Part shown: positions 43,911 to 53,391 of the stretch, in pieces | Position numbering within the stretch: position 1 is the stretch's first letter | Layout: each line of letters starts with the position of its first letter | Assembly: GCA_030538255.1 (NCBI GenBank) | Contig: JAUNUI010000007.1 | Span: 52,076 to 116,075, forward strand | Source of the DNA: Pelistega sp. | GTDB lineage: Bacteria > Pseudomonadota > Gammaproteobacteria > Burkholderiales > Burkholderiaceae_B | Length of the DNA stretch: 64,000 nucleotides | Direction: 5' to 3' | Notes under the pieces: generated by a model | The model's input: the letters and a program-made list of their open reading frames with translations, nothing else | Databases searched by the model: none | Told to the model about the DNA's origin: nothing | Translations under genes and position numbers: made by a program

Positions 43911-45248
43911 TTAGTTGAATTTTTTTTGATGCTTTCTATAGACTGAAAATAAGGAGGTAAGCAAATATAAAGAAGCGGTTAATATGCCAACCATTATTGC
44001 CTGCCAAATTTTAGCCAACGAATTCAATTCGTAAAACCACCCTTGTTGAAAGACAAATAACAACGGTAATGCAATCAACCAATATGCAATAACGATACCT
44101 AGTAATGGTCTAATAAATTCTTCAAAACCACGTAAGATTCCACCCAAAACCATCTGCAGGCTATCAAAAACTAAGAAACCCATAAAATATAGCAAGACAC
44201 TGCTAGCAATGCTTTGCACGTCTTTATCTAAGGTAAATAGCAAAATTATCGTCTTATGCCCAACACTTAACAAAATAATAATAAACAGGCTATACAGTAC
44301 AAACGTGCTTAGGGCACCTATCAATGTATTTCTAAGTGCATTATTTTTAATACTTTTATTTATGGAAACCTGAATGGTTGATGCACTGCCCAACGCCAAT
44401 GGAATCATGACAATACACATCGCTATATTGATCATTATTTGATGAGCAGCAATAAATTTAGACCCTAGACTAGCTGCTGAAAAAGCAATTATCGCCAATG
44501 CTAAAATTTGCAAAACTAGCGCTATACCAATTGGCAATCCCTCCTTGAGGAGCAATACAGCATCTTTAAATGTAATGTCCCGCCCTACTTTCTTAGACAC
44601 AAATAACTCGGGAATTACTTTTTTTGTTTGTTTCAATAAATACCATAAACATATGTAAGCACTAATAACAGTGCCAATGCCGCAGCCAACACCACCGAGA
44701 GCGGGGATAAACCAAACGCCATTCACCATCACATAACTGAATGCAAAGTTAAGGGTGAGCAGCAAAATAGAAACTTGCATAATCGTATTGAGCTTTTTGT
44801 GGCCTTCACACACAAACCTAAGCATTGACATCGCAACAAGTGCTGGCATAGCAAAAGCAATACACCATAGATAGAGTATTGCTATATTGGCTACTTCAGC
44901 ATCAGAAATAACATAACCAATTAAGTTTGCGGCAATTATGACCAGTATCGTGCCCACACACGCTAATTGAATGGCTAATTTTTTAGCTATTTCAAATAAT
45001 TGTTTTCTTTCTTGGCCTTGCTCTAGCGTCTGCGCCTTAGCAAACTTAGGCACAAGCACATACAAAATACCCACGAGGAGAATATAAATCGTTGACCAAA
45101 CAGCGCTCCCTAGGCCTACCGCAGCAAGGTCCGCATAATGAAATCTTCCTGCCATCAAGGTATCAATTAAACTCAAAGATGCTTGGCACAGTTGAATGAA
45201 CATTAAAGGCAAGGCTAGTTTAATAAGCTGCATATATCCTTCGAGCAA
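43911..45248 (-). CDS. MATE family efflux transporter
   Basis: A 445-residue inner-membrane protein with about twelve helices of the MATE (multi antimicrobial extrusion) family, seen in LIKLALPLMFIQLCQASLSLIDTLMAG at the start and GGVGCGIGTVIS in the middle. It exports small molecules using a sodium or proton gradient. It lies 9 bp after the siderophore-interacting reductase gene and 42 bp before the TonB receptor gene on the same strand. The context suggests export of the siderophore after iron release (recycling), or of a related molecule; that is inference. Codon use is AT-rich like its neighbours. Confidence 0.87.
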   Translation of the reverse strand: MLEGYMQLIKLALPLMFIQLCQASLSLIDTLMAGRFHYADLAAVGLGSAVWSTIYILLVGILYVLVPKFAKAQTLEQGQERKQLFEIAKKLAIQLACVGTILVIIAANLIGYVISDAEVANIAILYLWCIAFAMPALVAMSMLRFVCEGHKKLNTIMQVSILLLTLNFAFSYVMVNGVWFIPALGGVGCGIGTVISAYICLWYLLKQTKKVIPELFVSKKVGRDITFKDAVLLLKEGLPIGIALVLQILALAIIAFSAASLGSKFIAAHQIMINIAMCIVMIPLALGSASTIQVSINKSIKNNALRNTLIGALSTFVLYSLFIIILLSVGHKTIILLFTLDKDVQSIASSVLLYFMGFLVFDSLQMVLGGILRGFEEFIRPLLGIVIAYWLIALPLLFVFQQGWFYELNSLAKIWQAIMVGILTASLYLLTSLFSVYRKHQKKFN

Positions 45249-45257
45249 ATTATTATC

Positions 45258-46361
45258 TTATTCATCCTCATCTGCGGACCAATACCCTTTGATATGATTA
45301 CTCTTCCCATCAATTGACATCTGATTACGGAGATAATGACGAATTTTTTTTGCTGCTTCCCGCTCAAGCCCCCCCCAAGCGCCATCGAGCGTATCAATAC
45401 CTTTTAACAAATCAAGAACTGGTCTAGCTTGTTCTCCCGTTTGATAGTTTAGATACTGCACTACTGTATTAGTTGGCATCCTTACATGTTTGAAATATGA
45501 CAGTTCTTCGACATCCCGCATCAAAATCACCACAATTGGTGGCTCTACATTGCTCCATAGCTCAAGTATCCCTGCTATGGCTGGATAAGCTGTTTCATCC
45601 GCAATAAGAATATGTTTACCTTTCTGCAAATGCGCATGTCTATCTGTCATCTCAGTACGGCTAAATATAATATCGCCCACTTCAAGTGATTGAATCCATT
45701 GTCCACCCGGACTGCCGCCATGTATGTATACATCAATGGCTCCCTTATATTGCGCTTCATTGGTATTATTTTCTGCAAATCGTAATGTATATATACGCAT
45801 ATCACGATTCATATTTCTTACTAATTTCATTCTACGCTTTGAGCTTAATACCCCTAGAAACCATAGAAATACACGATCAAAGACTCGCATCAGGAAATTT
45901 TTCTTTGTGTTCTCCTTGTCGTCTTCTTTGGGTTTATTAATTTTTTTTAAGACAAGGCCATAGGCGTAAGCTGCGTATTCATCAGGGAATGTCGCCATAC
46001 TTTTAATCTCAATACGCATCATATGCTTACTTGGCATTGATTTGCCTATCACCTCAAAAAACCTTCTTCTATTACCTCTTAGGCTCTCACCTTGCTTTGA
46101 CATTGCATAATAGGCCAAATAAAGAACTTTCTCTTCAATAGGTCCTTTAATCATGAATGGAATATATAATTCAGACTTTTCACTATTCTGTATTGTCTCA
46201 ATCAATAAGCCTTCTTCATAAATATCAAGAATATGTACTGCCGTATACTCTTCACCACCATAGTAATTTGCTACCGCCAATAATTCATCAAGATGATCAT
46301 GGTTTAAGTGCTCCATAATGTCCAGCTTGTCGTCATGGTTTGCTAGGGGTGTTGTATTCAT
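45258..46361 (-). CDS. siderophore-interacting reductase with DUF2470 domain
   Basis: A 367-residue protein with two parts. Residues 1 to about 95 (IMEHLNHDHLDELLAVANYY) match the DUF2470 domain also seen in haem-utilisation proteins. The rest is a siderophore-interacting (SIP, FAD-dependent ferric reductase) protein: MMRIEIKSM, RIYTLRFAENN, GGSPGGQWIQ for the flavin and phosphate site, ADETAYPAIAGILE, and the terminal KGYW motif typical of SIP. It would reduce and release iron from imported ferric siderophore in the cytoplasm. The DUF2470 fusion is known but uncommon to my knowledge. It is the first gene of the iron operon, and a near-consensus Fur box overlaps its promoter (46429-46447). 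RBS AGAGAG. Confidence 0.87.
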   Translation of the reverse strand: MNTTPLANHDDKLDIMEHLNHDHLDELLAVANYYGGEEYTAVHILDIYEEGLLIETIQNSEKSELYIPFMIKGPIEEKVLYLAYYAMSKQGESLRGNRRRFFEVIGKSMPSKHMMRIEIKSMATFPDEYAAYAYGLVLKKINKPKEDDKENTKKNFLMRVFDRVFLWFLGVLSSKRRMKLVRNMNRDMRIYTLRFAENNTNEAQYKGAIDVYIHGGSPGGQWIQSLEVGDIIFSRTEMTDRHAHLQKGKHILIADETAYPAIAGILELWSNVEPPIVVILMRDVEELSYFKHVRMPTNTVVQYLNYQTGEQARPVLDLLKGIDTLDGAWGGLEREAAKKIRHYLRNQMSIDGKSNHIKGYWSADEDE

Positions 46362-46705
46362 TAGATAACTCTCTTTTCTACTAAAATTGCTTTAGCTAAT
46401 TTTTGATTGTATTATAATAGCACAATATAATAATGATAATCATTATCATTTAAAGTTGTTTTTGCTGTATTTACGCATCACAATCCTATTCCTAGCGATA
46501 GGCATCCGATAGTTGAAATTGAATTTGCTTTGTATTTTTTGTGAAAGTTCTTCTGAATACTTTCAGATTGCTTATTCTGTAGTGAGCCGTACTCTTCTTT
46601 TAAATTCGTATTTTGAGAAATAAGCCACGCATCAGAAATCTATGTGGAAACTATTTTACAGTCTCCCTATAACAAAAATAACTGAGCATTTACTAAAAAA
46701 CCGAG
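46362..46705. other. AT-rich intergenic region with iron-operon promoter
   Basis: This 344-bp stretch holds the Fur box (46429-46447) and a reverse-strand TATAAT (46416-46411) that together form the iron-operon promoter. The remainder (46450-46705) is AT-rich and without a gene; a 7-bp stem TGAAAGT/ACTTTCA lies at 46542-46565. No function is visible for it. Confidence 0.6.
46429..46447. promoter_or_regulatory. near-consensus Fur box of the iron operon
   Basis: AATAATGATAATCATTATC differs from the 19-bp Fur consensus only at its first base. It lies upstream of the siderophore-interacting reductase gene and covers the -35 region of a reverse-strand promoter whose -10 is TATAAT (46416-46411). 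Iron-replete repression of the operon is the expected result. Confidence 0.9.
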
Positions 46706-47254
46706 CTACTTGATTCCCAATACTTCTTTTTGTTGCTCAATATACATTTTCTTTGCTTCTGCAATATTATTTTTACGCGCATTAATAATGAGTTTTTCTT
46801 CGATATCAAGTCTAGCTTTATTCAGATTACTAAGTCTTGCGTGATGTGAGTCAAAAGCTTGTCTTGCTTCATCCATAGGCAAGCCAGATTGTCGTCTCTT
46901 TGGTAAACTGTGTGCTAGGTTTACGTAGTGATATTCGTCCTTATCTTGGATGAGTTGAATATGCCGTTCTGCCGAGTCAAGTTCTATTAGGGCCGCATTC
47001 AAACTAGATAGCATTTCCTTGCTATTACTGTAACGTTCAAGATCTCCTTGTAAGATACCTTTTTCAATAGCCAATAGAATTGAAAGCTTATTATTCCTCC
47101 CTATTTTAGAGATATATCCTAATAATTCAGTTCGTGTTGTGTTTAAATTCAGTGCCGTATTCGATGTGCTATGCTCTAAAGCAAAACCTGCCTCTAACAC
47201 TAGAATCCGCTCTAACTGCTCGAGAGCCTGAGTAATAGTTTCTCCTTCACTCAT
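46706..47254 (-). CDS. hypothetical protein, second gene of unknown module
   Basis: A 182-residue soluble protein I do not recognise. It begins MSEGETITQALEQLERILV and is almost fully helical, with coiled-coil-like stretches (LNKARLDIEEKLIINARKNN, AEAKKMYIEQQKEVLG), no cysteine, no signal peptide and no membrane helix. I chose ATG at 47254, which overlaps the upstream gene's stop by 8 bp, so the two are translationally coupled; an ATG 24 bp earlier is less likely. The region is as AT-rich as the iron genes and lies within the inserted block. Coupled small soluble gene pairs of this kind are often toxin-antitoxin or phage-derived, but no motif supports a specific call. Confidence 0.62.
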   Translation of the reverse strand: MSEGETITQALEQLERILVLEAGFALEHSTSNTALNLNTTRTELLGYISKIGRNNKLSILLAIEKGILQGDLERYSNSKEMLSSLNAALIELDSAERHIQLIQDKDEYHYVNLAHSLPKRRQSGLPMDEARQAFDSHHARLSNLNKARLDIEEKLIINARKNNIAEAKKMYIEQQKEVLGIK

Positions 47255-47513
47255 CCAACCACCCTTCCCCATACTCAATATCCGCCGTTTCAGTTCTTAA
47301 ACCCTTCTGACGGATAAAGTCCGCACCTCTTCTTGCTTTTAAACCCTTAAGGGCATAAGCAGGGATGATCGCATATCGTAACCACTGCCATGCAGTCTGC
47401 TCGTCTCCTGCTTTGCCTGCAGCCAGTGACTCCATAAGGTAAATACTATTTTGTGTTAAACCCTCGCGTTGACGCTCAGTCTCTGACAAGTAGCTCTTTG
47501 GCAAGGTATCCAT
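47247..47513 (-). CDS. hypothetical protein, first gene of unknown module
   Basis: An 88-residue protein starting MDTLPKSYLSETERQREGLT, with a middle stretch TAWQWLRYAIIPAYALKGLK and an acidic end (DIEYGEGWLDE). No family was recognised. It is soluble, basic in the middle, and probably helical. Its stop overlaps the next gene's ATG (ATGAGTGA, 47247-47254). The last 22 codons of its gene are copied at 47664-47728 with one mismatch in 65 bases, which shows a recent duplication. The GC level and position put it in the inserted block. Confidence 0.6.
   Translation of the reverse strand: MDTLPKSYLSETERQREGLTQNSIYLMESLAAGKAGDEQTAWQWLRYAIIPAYALKGLKARRGADFIRQKGLRTETADIEYGEGWLDE
47267..47331. repeat. 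65-bp duplicated segment, copy inside hypothetical gene
   Basis: This 65-bp stretch in the 3' part of the 88-aa gene recurs at 47664-47728 in the same orientation, 397 bp away, with a single difference (A at 47301, G at 47698). Confidence 0.85.
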
Positions 47514-47663
47514 AATTACTCCTTTAAGCTAAAACTAAGAAGCCATATTTATTACAAAGATCATGTGCTTAGTTTACACCGCCTAAATCGAATTGCAATA
47601 AGGATGTATTCAGCATGGCTAGCATTATCCTACTTCGATCATTTCAGCTATGCTGTTTTCTAA

Positions 47664-47728
47664 CCCCATACTCAATATCCGCCGTTTCAGTTCTTAAGCC
47701 CTTCTGACGGATAAAGTCCGCACCTCTT
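47664..47728 (-). pseudogene. partial duplicate of the 88-aa gene
   Basis: A copy of 47267-47331 with one mismatch. On the reverse strand it keeps the same frame (GADFIRQKGL, TADIEYG) but has neither the gene's start nor its real end; a TGA comes seven codons later. It abuts the glycosidase remnant at 47731. It marks a junction made by duplication or by a second insertion. Confidence 0.8.
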
Positions 47729-47730
47729 GC

Positions 47731-47802
47731 TCTTCTCAGCAATTGTTCTTCGATCGTAATGTGGCGAATCATCTTGCGGTGACCAGCATTACGCCACATT
47801 AA
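47731..47802 (+). pseudogene. stranded 3' end of a phosphodiester glycosidase gene
   Basis: In the forward strand this 72-bp stretch reads SSQQLFFDRNVANHLAVTSI then TPH and stop. The intact glycosidase gene ends PSQQLFFERNVANHLGVIDH then TPR and stop (40308-40379). By hand count about 57 of 72 bases agree, with exact runs of 17-18 bases. The remnant's stop codon overlaps the stop of the convergent pseudouridine synthase gene by two bases. It is therefore most likely the native gene end left behind when the block 40380-47730 came in together with a foreign version of the gene. Confidence 0.8.
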
Positions 47803-48857
47803 ATCCCTACCACCCCTTCCAACTCCCGCTGACTTCTAAAGCAGCGCTCTTGCCCTGTGACAGGATCCTTAAAACGAATCTCCCGCGCCAATAACTGCAA
47901 GGGTCGGCTAAAGTCATCCACCGCTCTTGCGGGTAATAACTCAGGGTAAAACTCATCGCCCATAATCGGCAAGCCTAAACCATTCATATGCACACGCAGC
48001 TGATGCTTCTTCCCGGTATAAGGTTCAAGTAAGTAATGTGCCCACGCTTGATTATGTTTAATAATTGAAATATCTGTGCGGCTATTTGGTGACATGGCGT
48101 TATGCGCCACAACAGTCTGCATTTGAGAAACTCGTGCTCCCCACTCTTGTGCTGGACTGTTTAATGGTTGAAGCAAGCGCTCTTTTTCACCTGCCCCCGC
48201 CACTTGCTCACCTACTATCTCAGCAATCTCGACAGCCGTCGCACCAGCACGCTCTTGCATGGTAAAGTAGCTTGGGCTTTTTTCAATAAAGCTCTCTCGG
48301 CGTAAGGGGAATGCAAGATCAGCGCGATAGGGTGCGATGCACTCATAAGTTTTATGCACATCGCGTGATTGGAATAAGCTTTGGTAAGCACCGCGATAGC
48401 GTTTATCAGCACAGAACACCAAGACCCCAGCGGTATCACGATCTAAGCGATGGATTGGGCTAATTTCTTCATTGCCCAATAGACACCGCAGGCGCACCAA
48501 AGCAGTCTCTTGCAAGTAGCGCCCGCCTGGAATACTGGCGAGAAAGTGCGGCTTATCAATCACCACGAGGGTCTCATCTTGATATAAGACTGCAATCTCA
48601 TCAGGCACCCGTACTTCTTGCTCTACTTCGCGGTAATACCAGAGCCATGAGTCGGGCAGATATGGGCTATCCACGCGCAAGACTTCCCCCGCTTGGGTCA
48701 CCATATCACCACGCGCCAAGCGCTCCTGGATAATATCAGCTGACATATGAGGGAAGCGTTGAATTAAAAAGGCCAAGAGATTTGGCCAGGATTCTTTCGG
48801 TAAATAAAGCCGACTCGCACTGACACCAGCACGAATCGGCAAAGGACTTCTTAACAT
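47799..48857 (-). CDS. RluA-family RNA pseudouridine synthase
   Basis: A 352-residue pseudouridine synthase. The catalytic motif HRLDRDTAGVLVF contains the active Asp; VLYQDETLVVIDKP and YTGKKHQLRVHMNGLGLPIMGD are RluA-family segments. The N-terminal 90 residues (LLAFLIQRFPHMSADIIQERL) resemble an S4-like RNA-binding part. The target RNA position (23S rRNA or tRNA) cannot be decided. Its stop overlaps the remnant of the glycosidase gene. The start is 8 bp after the pntB stop, so it may be the last gene of a pntA-pntB transcript. Confidence 0.87.
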   Translation of the reverse strand: MLRSPLPIRAGVSASRLYLPKESWPNLLAFLIQRFPHMSADIIQERLARGDMVTQAGEVLRVDSPYLPDSWLWYYREVEQEVRVPDEIAVLYQDETLVVIDKPHFLASIPGGRYLQETALVRLRCLLGNEEISPIHRLDRDTAGVLVFCADKRYRGAYQSLFQSRDVHKTYECIAPYRADLAFPLRRESFIEKSPSYFTMQERAGATAVEIAEIVGEQVAGAGEKERLLQPLNSPAQEWGARVSQMQTVVAHNAMSPNSRTDISIIKHNQAWAHYLLEPYTGKKHQLRVHMNGLGLPIMGDEFYPELLPARAVDDFSRPLQLLAREIRFKDPVTGQERCFRSQRELEGVVGI

Positions 48858-48865
48858 CTATTCAA

Positions 48866-50323
48866 CTACGATTTTAAGGCTTGTAAAATCTCATCGACTT
48901 TATCTTTAGCATCACCAAAACACATCACCGCATTCTCACGGAAGAATAATGGATTCTGTACGCCTGCATAACCTGTATTCATCGAGCGCTTAAAGACCAC
49001 CACGTTCTGGGCCTTCCACACTTCAAGTACGGGCATGCCTGCAATTGGGCTCGCTGGGTCTTCGCTGGCCGCTGGGTTCACGGTGTCATTTGCACCAATC
49101 ACCAAGACCGTATCGGTATCAGGGAAGTCCTCATTAATTTCGTCCATCTCTAATACGATATCATACGGCACCTTCGCTTCGGCCAAGAGCACGTTCATAT
49201 GACCTGGTAAGCGACCTGCTACCGGGTGGATGCCAAAGCGAACATTAATGCCGCGCTTACGCAACAGGGCCGTAATATCAGCCACAGGGTATTGCGCTTG
49301 TGCCACCGCCATGCCATAGCCTGGGGTGATGATCACTGAAGATGAATTCTTCAATAAATCAGCCACTTCGACCGCACTCATCTCACGGTATTCGCCCATC
49401 TCTTCGGTGCTGCTACTGCTACTTGAACCGTCGGTACCGAAGCCACCAGCAATCACCGAGATGAACGAACGGTTCATCGCCTTACACATAATGTAGGACA
49501 GAATCGCACCTGAAGAACCGACTAGTGCACCGGTTACGATTAGCAAGTCATTCGATAGCATAAAACCAGCTGCTGCCGCTGCCCAACCTGAGTAGGAGTT
49601 CAGCATTGAAACCACCACTGGCATATCGGCACCACCAATTGAGGCCACCAAGTGCCAACCTAGGGCGAGAGCAATAAGGGTCATGATAAATAAGGCCCAT
49701 GTACCGCCCATATTTTCCATAAAGACCATCATCAAGATGAAGCTAACCACAATCGCTGCTAAGTTCAGCTTATGCTTATGTGGCAAACTTAGTGGTTTAG
49801 AACTCATGCGACCATTTAACTTGCCAAAAGCCACAATCGAGCCAGTAAAGGTCACCGCACCAATAAAGACCCCAAGGAAGACTTCAACCAAGTGAATCTT
49901 CATCAATGTTAGCGCTTCACCCATATGTGAGGCAAAGCCTGGGGCAAATGAATTCGCCACGCCGACTGCTTCACGCATCTGCTCTAACTCAGCGCCAGCA
50001 TCGAAATAGCTGTTATAGCCCACCAGAACCGCGGCTAAACCCACAAAGCTATGCAAGATGGCGACCAACTCCGGCATCTGCGTCATCTCGACTTTGCGTG
50101 CCAAGTGAATACCGATAGCACCACCAATCACCATCGCGATAATAATGAAAACACGACCTTCAACACTCGGTGTGGCAATCGCGGCAAATAGCGCAATCGC
50201 CATACCAATAATGCCGCTGGTCACACCCATACGTGCCGTTTCTTGCTTTGATAGCCCAGCTAAACTTGCAATAAAGAAGAGAGCGGCGACGATATACGCC
50301 ATAAAAATTAAACCTGATGACAT
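48866..50323 (-). CDS. pntB: NAD(P) transhydrogenase subunit beta
   Basis: A 485-residue membrane subunit of the proton-pumping transhydrogenase, which uses the proton gradient to reduce NADP+ with NADH. About nine helices occupy the N-terminal 270 residues ([16 protein letters not shown]...). A glycine- and serine-rich linker follows ([20 protein letters not shown]), then the NADP-binding domain III with [35 protein letters not shown] and [17 protein letters not shown]. Length compares with 462 in E. coli. ATG lies 4 bp after the pntA stop, so the two are coupled. Confidence 0.95.
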   Translation of the reverse strand: MSSGLIFMAYIVAALFFIASLAGLSKQETARMGVTSGIIGMAIALFAAIATPSVEGRVFIIIAMVIGGAIGIHLARKVEMTQMPELVAILHSFVGLAAVLVGYNSYFDAGAELEQMREAVGVANSFAPGFASHMGEALTLMKIHLVEVFLGVFIGAVTFTGSIVAFGKLNGRMSSKPLSLPHKHKLNLAAIVVSFILMMVFMENMGGTWALFIMTLIALALGWHLVASIGGADMPVVVSMLNSYSGWAAAAAGFMLSNDLLIVTGALVGSSGAILSYIMCKAMNRSFISVIAGGFGTDGSSSSSSTEEMGEYREMSAVEVADLLKNSSSVIITPGYGMAVAQAQYPVADITALLRKRGINVRFGIHPVAGRLPGHMNVLLAEAKVPYDIVLEMDEINEDFPDTDTVLVIGANDTVNPAASEDPASPIAGMPVLEVWKAQNVVVFKRSMNTGYAGVQNPLFFRENAVMCFGDAKDKVDEILQALKS

Positions 50324-50327
50324 GTTC

Positions 50328-51869
50328 TTATTCTCCCTTATCTTTCTGGAACATCTTCAGCATTCTGCGTGTGACAAAGAAACCACCCGCAATATTAATA
50401 CTGGCTATTAAAATCGCAATAAAGGCGAATAGATTAATCAGGAAACCCCCTTGACCATATTGCAAGACAGCCCCAATCACGATAATGCCCGAGATGGCAT
50501 TGGTCACGCTCATCAGCGGCGTATGCAAGGCATGCGTCACATTCCAAACCACGTAATAACCTACAACACATGACAGTACAAAGACCGTAAAGTGCGATAA
50601 AAAGGAGGCCGGTGCATGTAAACCCAGTTGTACTAATAAGAACACCGCAACTGCCAAACCGCCCCACTTAAGAATGGGCGAAGTAGCTTTCGCCTCTTTC
50701 ACAACAGGTGCCGCTTGCGCCGCTTGGGTAGGTGCTGCAGAGACGGCAATCGGCGGCGGCGGGAAAGTCACCTCACCTTGCGTCACCACACTCATATTAC
50801 GCACCACCACATCTTCAGGGTCGAGGGTAATTTCACCATTCTTCTCTTTGCAGACAAGTTTGCTGAAATTTACTAAGTTAGTGGCATACAGCTGAGAGGA
50901 CTGGGCCGCTAAACGACCTGGCAAGTCCGTATAGCCAATGACTTTTACCCCGTTCTCAGTGACGAACAACTCACCTGGCACGGTATATTCACAGTTACCG
51001 CCTGCTTGCGCCGCCATATCCACAATCACCGAGCCTGGCTTCATGCTATCCACCATCTCACGGGTAATCAATTTCGGGGCAGGCTTACCTGGAATCAAAG
51101 CAGTGGTGATAATAATATCGACTTCTTTGGCTTGCTCAGCAAATAAAGCCATCTCTGCCGCGATGAATTCAGGCGACATGGTTTTCGCATAGCCATCAGA
51201 AGAAGAACCATCTTCATTGGTGAAATCCAATTTCAGGAACTGGCCACCCATAGACTGAATCTGCTCAGCCACTTCCAAGCGCGTGTCAAAAGCGCGCACA
51301 ATTGCCCCTAAAGAGCCTGCCGCACCAATCGCTGCCAAACCTGCAACACCCGCACCAATCACTAAAACCTTAGCGGGTGGCACCTTACCTGCAGCCGTAA
51401 TCTGACCGGTAAAAAAGCGACCGAATTCATGCGCCGCCTCAATCACAGCGCGATAACCGCCAATATTCGCCATGGACGATAAGGCATCAAGCGACTGCGC
51501 TCTTGAAATACGAGGCACCATATCCATAGCCAGAACGGTAACTTGACGCTCAGCCAGACTTTGCACAAGCTCTGGGTTCTGCGCTGGCCAGATAAAACTC
51601 ACCAAGGTCGTGCCTGCTTGTAACTTAGCCACTTCGGCCTCGTTCGGTGCATTCACCTTATAAATCAGTGGGCTCATCCAGACTTCATCTTGGGTCACGA
51701 TCTTCGCACCCGCTTCAGCATAGGCGTTATCACTGAAACTCGCCAGTTGACCTGCGCCCGTCTCCACGGCCACTTCAAAACCCAACTTCAGTAGCTGTGC
51801 CACTGTAGTTGGCGTTGCAGCGACACGGGTTTCTCCGAGCGACAACTCTCTTGGAATACCTATTTGCAC
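50328..51869 (-). CDS. pntA: NAD(P) transhydrogenase subunit alpha
   Basis: A 513-residue subunit in one chain (E. coli PntA has 510). It holds the NAD-binding domain I ([60 protein letters not shown]) and, after an Ala/Pro-rich linker near residue 380, four membrane helices at the C terminus. In some bacteria this protein is split into two genes; here it is not. RBS AAGGAGAG is present. A promoter candidate is listed separately (51912-51940). It supplies NADPH for biosynthesis. Confidence 0.95.
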   Translation of the reverse strand: MQIGIPRELSLGETRVAATPTTVAQLLKLGFEVAVETGAGQLASFSDNAYAEAGAKIVTQDEVWMSPLIYKVNAPNEAEVAKLQAGTTLVSFIWPAQNPELVQSLAERQVTVLAMDMVPRISRAQSLDALSSMANIGGYRAVIEAAHEFGRFFTGQITAAGKVPPAKVLVIGAGVAGLAAIGAAGSLGAIVRAFDTRLEVAEQIQSMGGQFLKLDFTNEDGSSSDGYAKTMSPEFIAAEMALFAEQAKEVDIIITTALIPGKPAPKLITREMVDSMKPGSVIVDMAAQAGGNCEYTVPGELFVTENGVKVIGYTDLPGRLAAQSSQLYATNLVNFSKLVCKEKNGEITLDPEDVVVRNMSVVTQGEVTFPPPPIAVSAAPTQAAQAAPVVKEAKATSPILKWGGLAVAVFLLVQLGLHAPASFLSHFTVFVLSCVVGYYVVWNVTHALHTPLMSVTNAISGIIVIGAVLQYGQGGFLINLFAFIAILIASINIAGGFFVTRRMLKMFQKDKGE

Positions 51870-51911
51870 AGTACTCTCCTTTGATTGAAAAAATTTTATA
51901 TGGATTATTCG

Positions 51912-51940
51912 AGAATAAACGATAGTGGCTTAATTGGCAA
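51912..51940 (-). promoter_or_regulatory. possible pntAB promoter
   Basis: On the reverse strand TTGCCA (51940-51935) and TATTCT (51917-51912) are separated by 17 bp, about 43 bases before the pntA start. Both boxes are near the sigma-70 consensus. Confidence 0.45.
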
Positions 51941-52158
51941 ACAATACTGTTATGATTTTTTAACAATTTTGCCTAAATCAGCCTTTTGATTAACTGAAGT
52001 CTGTGTTTTCTTCCTGAAAGTTCGTTCTTTCTTCCTTATTATGTTTCTTTATGCCTAGGATATACCCTTTATGTTTGCTGCTTTTAGCAACGATTAAGGT
52101 AAAATAAACCCTTAAAATCCTCTTTTTCACCACCTTTACATATATAACTCGCGCACGC

Positions 52159-53391
52159 ATGTCCAATCCCGCCCAAGCCTTGGTCTCTATACAGCACATT
52201 AGTAAGTCCTTCGAGTTGGACCGAAATCGTCGCGTAAAAGCCCTATCTGATTTTAGTTTAGAGATTTATCCAGGCGAGACAGTGGGTTTAGTAGGTGAGT
52301 CCGGTTGCGGCAAGTCCACTGCAGGGCGGGTGATTTTAGGTCTTTATCAAGCCAGTTCTGGCCAAGTCTTTATCAATGGCTGCAATGTCCATCAGGCCAA
52401 GGGGGCCCAGAAGAAAGCCTTAATCCGTCAAGCGCAGATGATCTTCCAAGACCCTTATGCTAGCCTCAACCCACGTTCAACGGTCTTCGACATTATTGCC
52501 GAACCGCTAGAAATTCATGCGATTTACACCAAGCACGAGGATCTGAAAGCACGAGTCTACGAACTTTTAGCCGAAGTGGGCCTACGTCCAGAGCATGCCA
52601 ATCGCTATCCCCATGAATTCTCAGGTGGCCAGCGCCAGCGCATTGGGATTGCCCGAGCTTTGGCATTAGAGCCGAAGTTTATTGTCGCGGACGAACCGAT
52701 TTCAGCCCTCGATGTCTCAATTCAAGCGCAAATTGTCTTGCTCCTACAGAAACTACAAGCGGAAAAAGGCCTCACCTATCTGTTTATTGCCCATGATTTA
52801 TCCATGGTGAAGTATATATCCGACCGCATTGGCGTGATGTATCTGGGACACCTCGTCGAGCTCGCCCCGAGCCATACCTTGTATGAGCAACCGATGCATC
52901 CCTACACGCAAGCGCTGCTTTCCGCGATTCCGATTGCTGACCCCAATGTGGAAGATAGTCGTCAACGTATTATCTTAGAGGGTGAAGTGCCAAGCGCCAT
53001 CAACCCACCATCGGGCTGCGTCTTTCATACGCGTTGCAGACATCGCCAAGCACAATGTGTGAGCCAAAAGCCACCGCTACAAGAATGGCAGCCGGGGCAT
53101 TATGTCGCTTGTCATCTCGTGCCAGCACAGTCCACAGGTACAAGCAGCAGTACAACACAGTCTAAGGACAACTCAATTCAGCAAAGCACTAAACCCTATC
53201 CACAAGACACTGGCCAAGCAATGCAAGGCTCTGCTATAGCATCAACTTCGGCCATGCAAGTAACGAAACAAGCGACGCCATCTACCTCGGCCATGCAATT
53301 AACGAAGCAAGCAACGCCATCTACCTCGGCTATACAAGAAGCAAAGCAAGCGGCGCCATATACTTTAAGCATTCAAGGAGCGAGTCAATGA
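52159..53391 (+). CDS. peptide ABC transporter ATPase, DppF/OppF type, repeat tail
   Basis: A 410-residue ATPase. Walker A is [11 protein letters not shown], the signature [16 protein letters not shown], Walker [15 protein letters not shown], and the end of the normal domain holds the cysteine cluster [15 protein letters not shown] of the oligopeptide class. The family ends near residue 325; the further 85 residues are Ser/Thr/Gln-rich and include three copies of a 13-residue unit (STSAMQ-TKQATP). The tandem repeat DNA is listed at 53242-53358. ATG at 52159 has no clear ribosome site. It is the first gene of a group ATPase-permease-permease-ATPase-binding protein, and the stop overlaps the next ATG by 4 bp (ATGA). 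Confidence 0.88.
   Translation: MSNPAQALVSIQHISKSFELDRNRRVKALSDFSLEIYPGETVGLVGESGCGKSTAGRVILGLYQASSGQVFINGCNVHQAKGAQKKALIRQAQMIFQDPYASLNPRSTVFDIIAEPLEIHAIYTKHEDLKARVYELLAEVGLRPEHANRYPHEFSGGQRQRIGIARALALEPKFIVADEPISALDVSIQAQIVLLLQKLQAEKGLTYLFIAHDLSMVKYISDRIGVMYLGHLVELAPSHTLYEQPMHPYTQALLSAIPIADPNVEDSRQRIILEGEVPSAINPPSGCVFHTRCRHRQAQCVSQKPPLQEWQPGHYVACHLVPAQSTGTSSSTTQSKDNSIQQSTKPYPQDTGQAMQGSAIASTSAMQVTKQATPSTSAMQLTKQATPSTSAIQEAKQAAPYTLSIQGASQ
53242..53358. repeat. three 39-bp tandem repeats in the ATPase gene
   Basis: Units at 53242-53280, 53281-53319 and 53320-53358, each coding for 13 residues, keep frame and diverge only slightly; a fourth, decayed unit may follow up to 53388. Variation in copy number would lengthen or shorten the protein tail. 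Confidence 0.8.

Noticed and set aside
40308-47802. The two glycosidase ends as integrase att sites
   Set aside because: The copies are too diverged (about 79% by hand count) for exact target duplication, and there is no integrase in the block; homologous recombination fits better.
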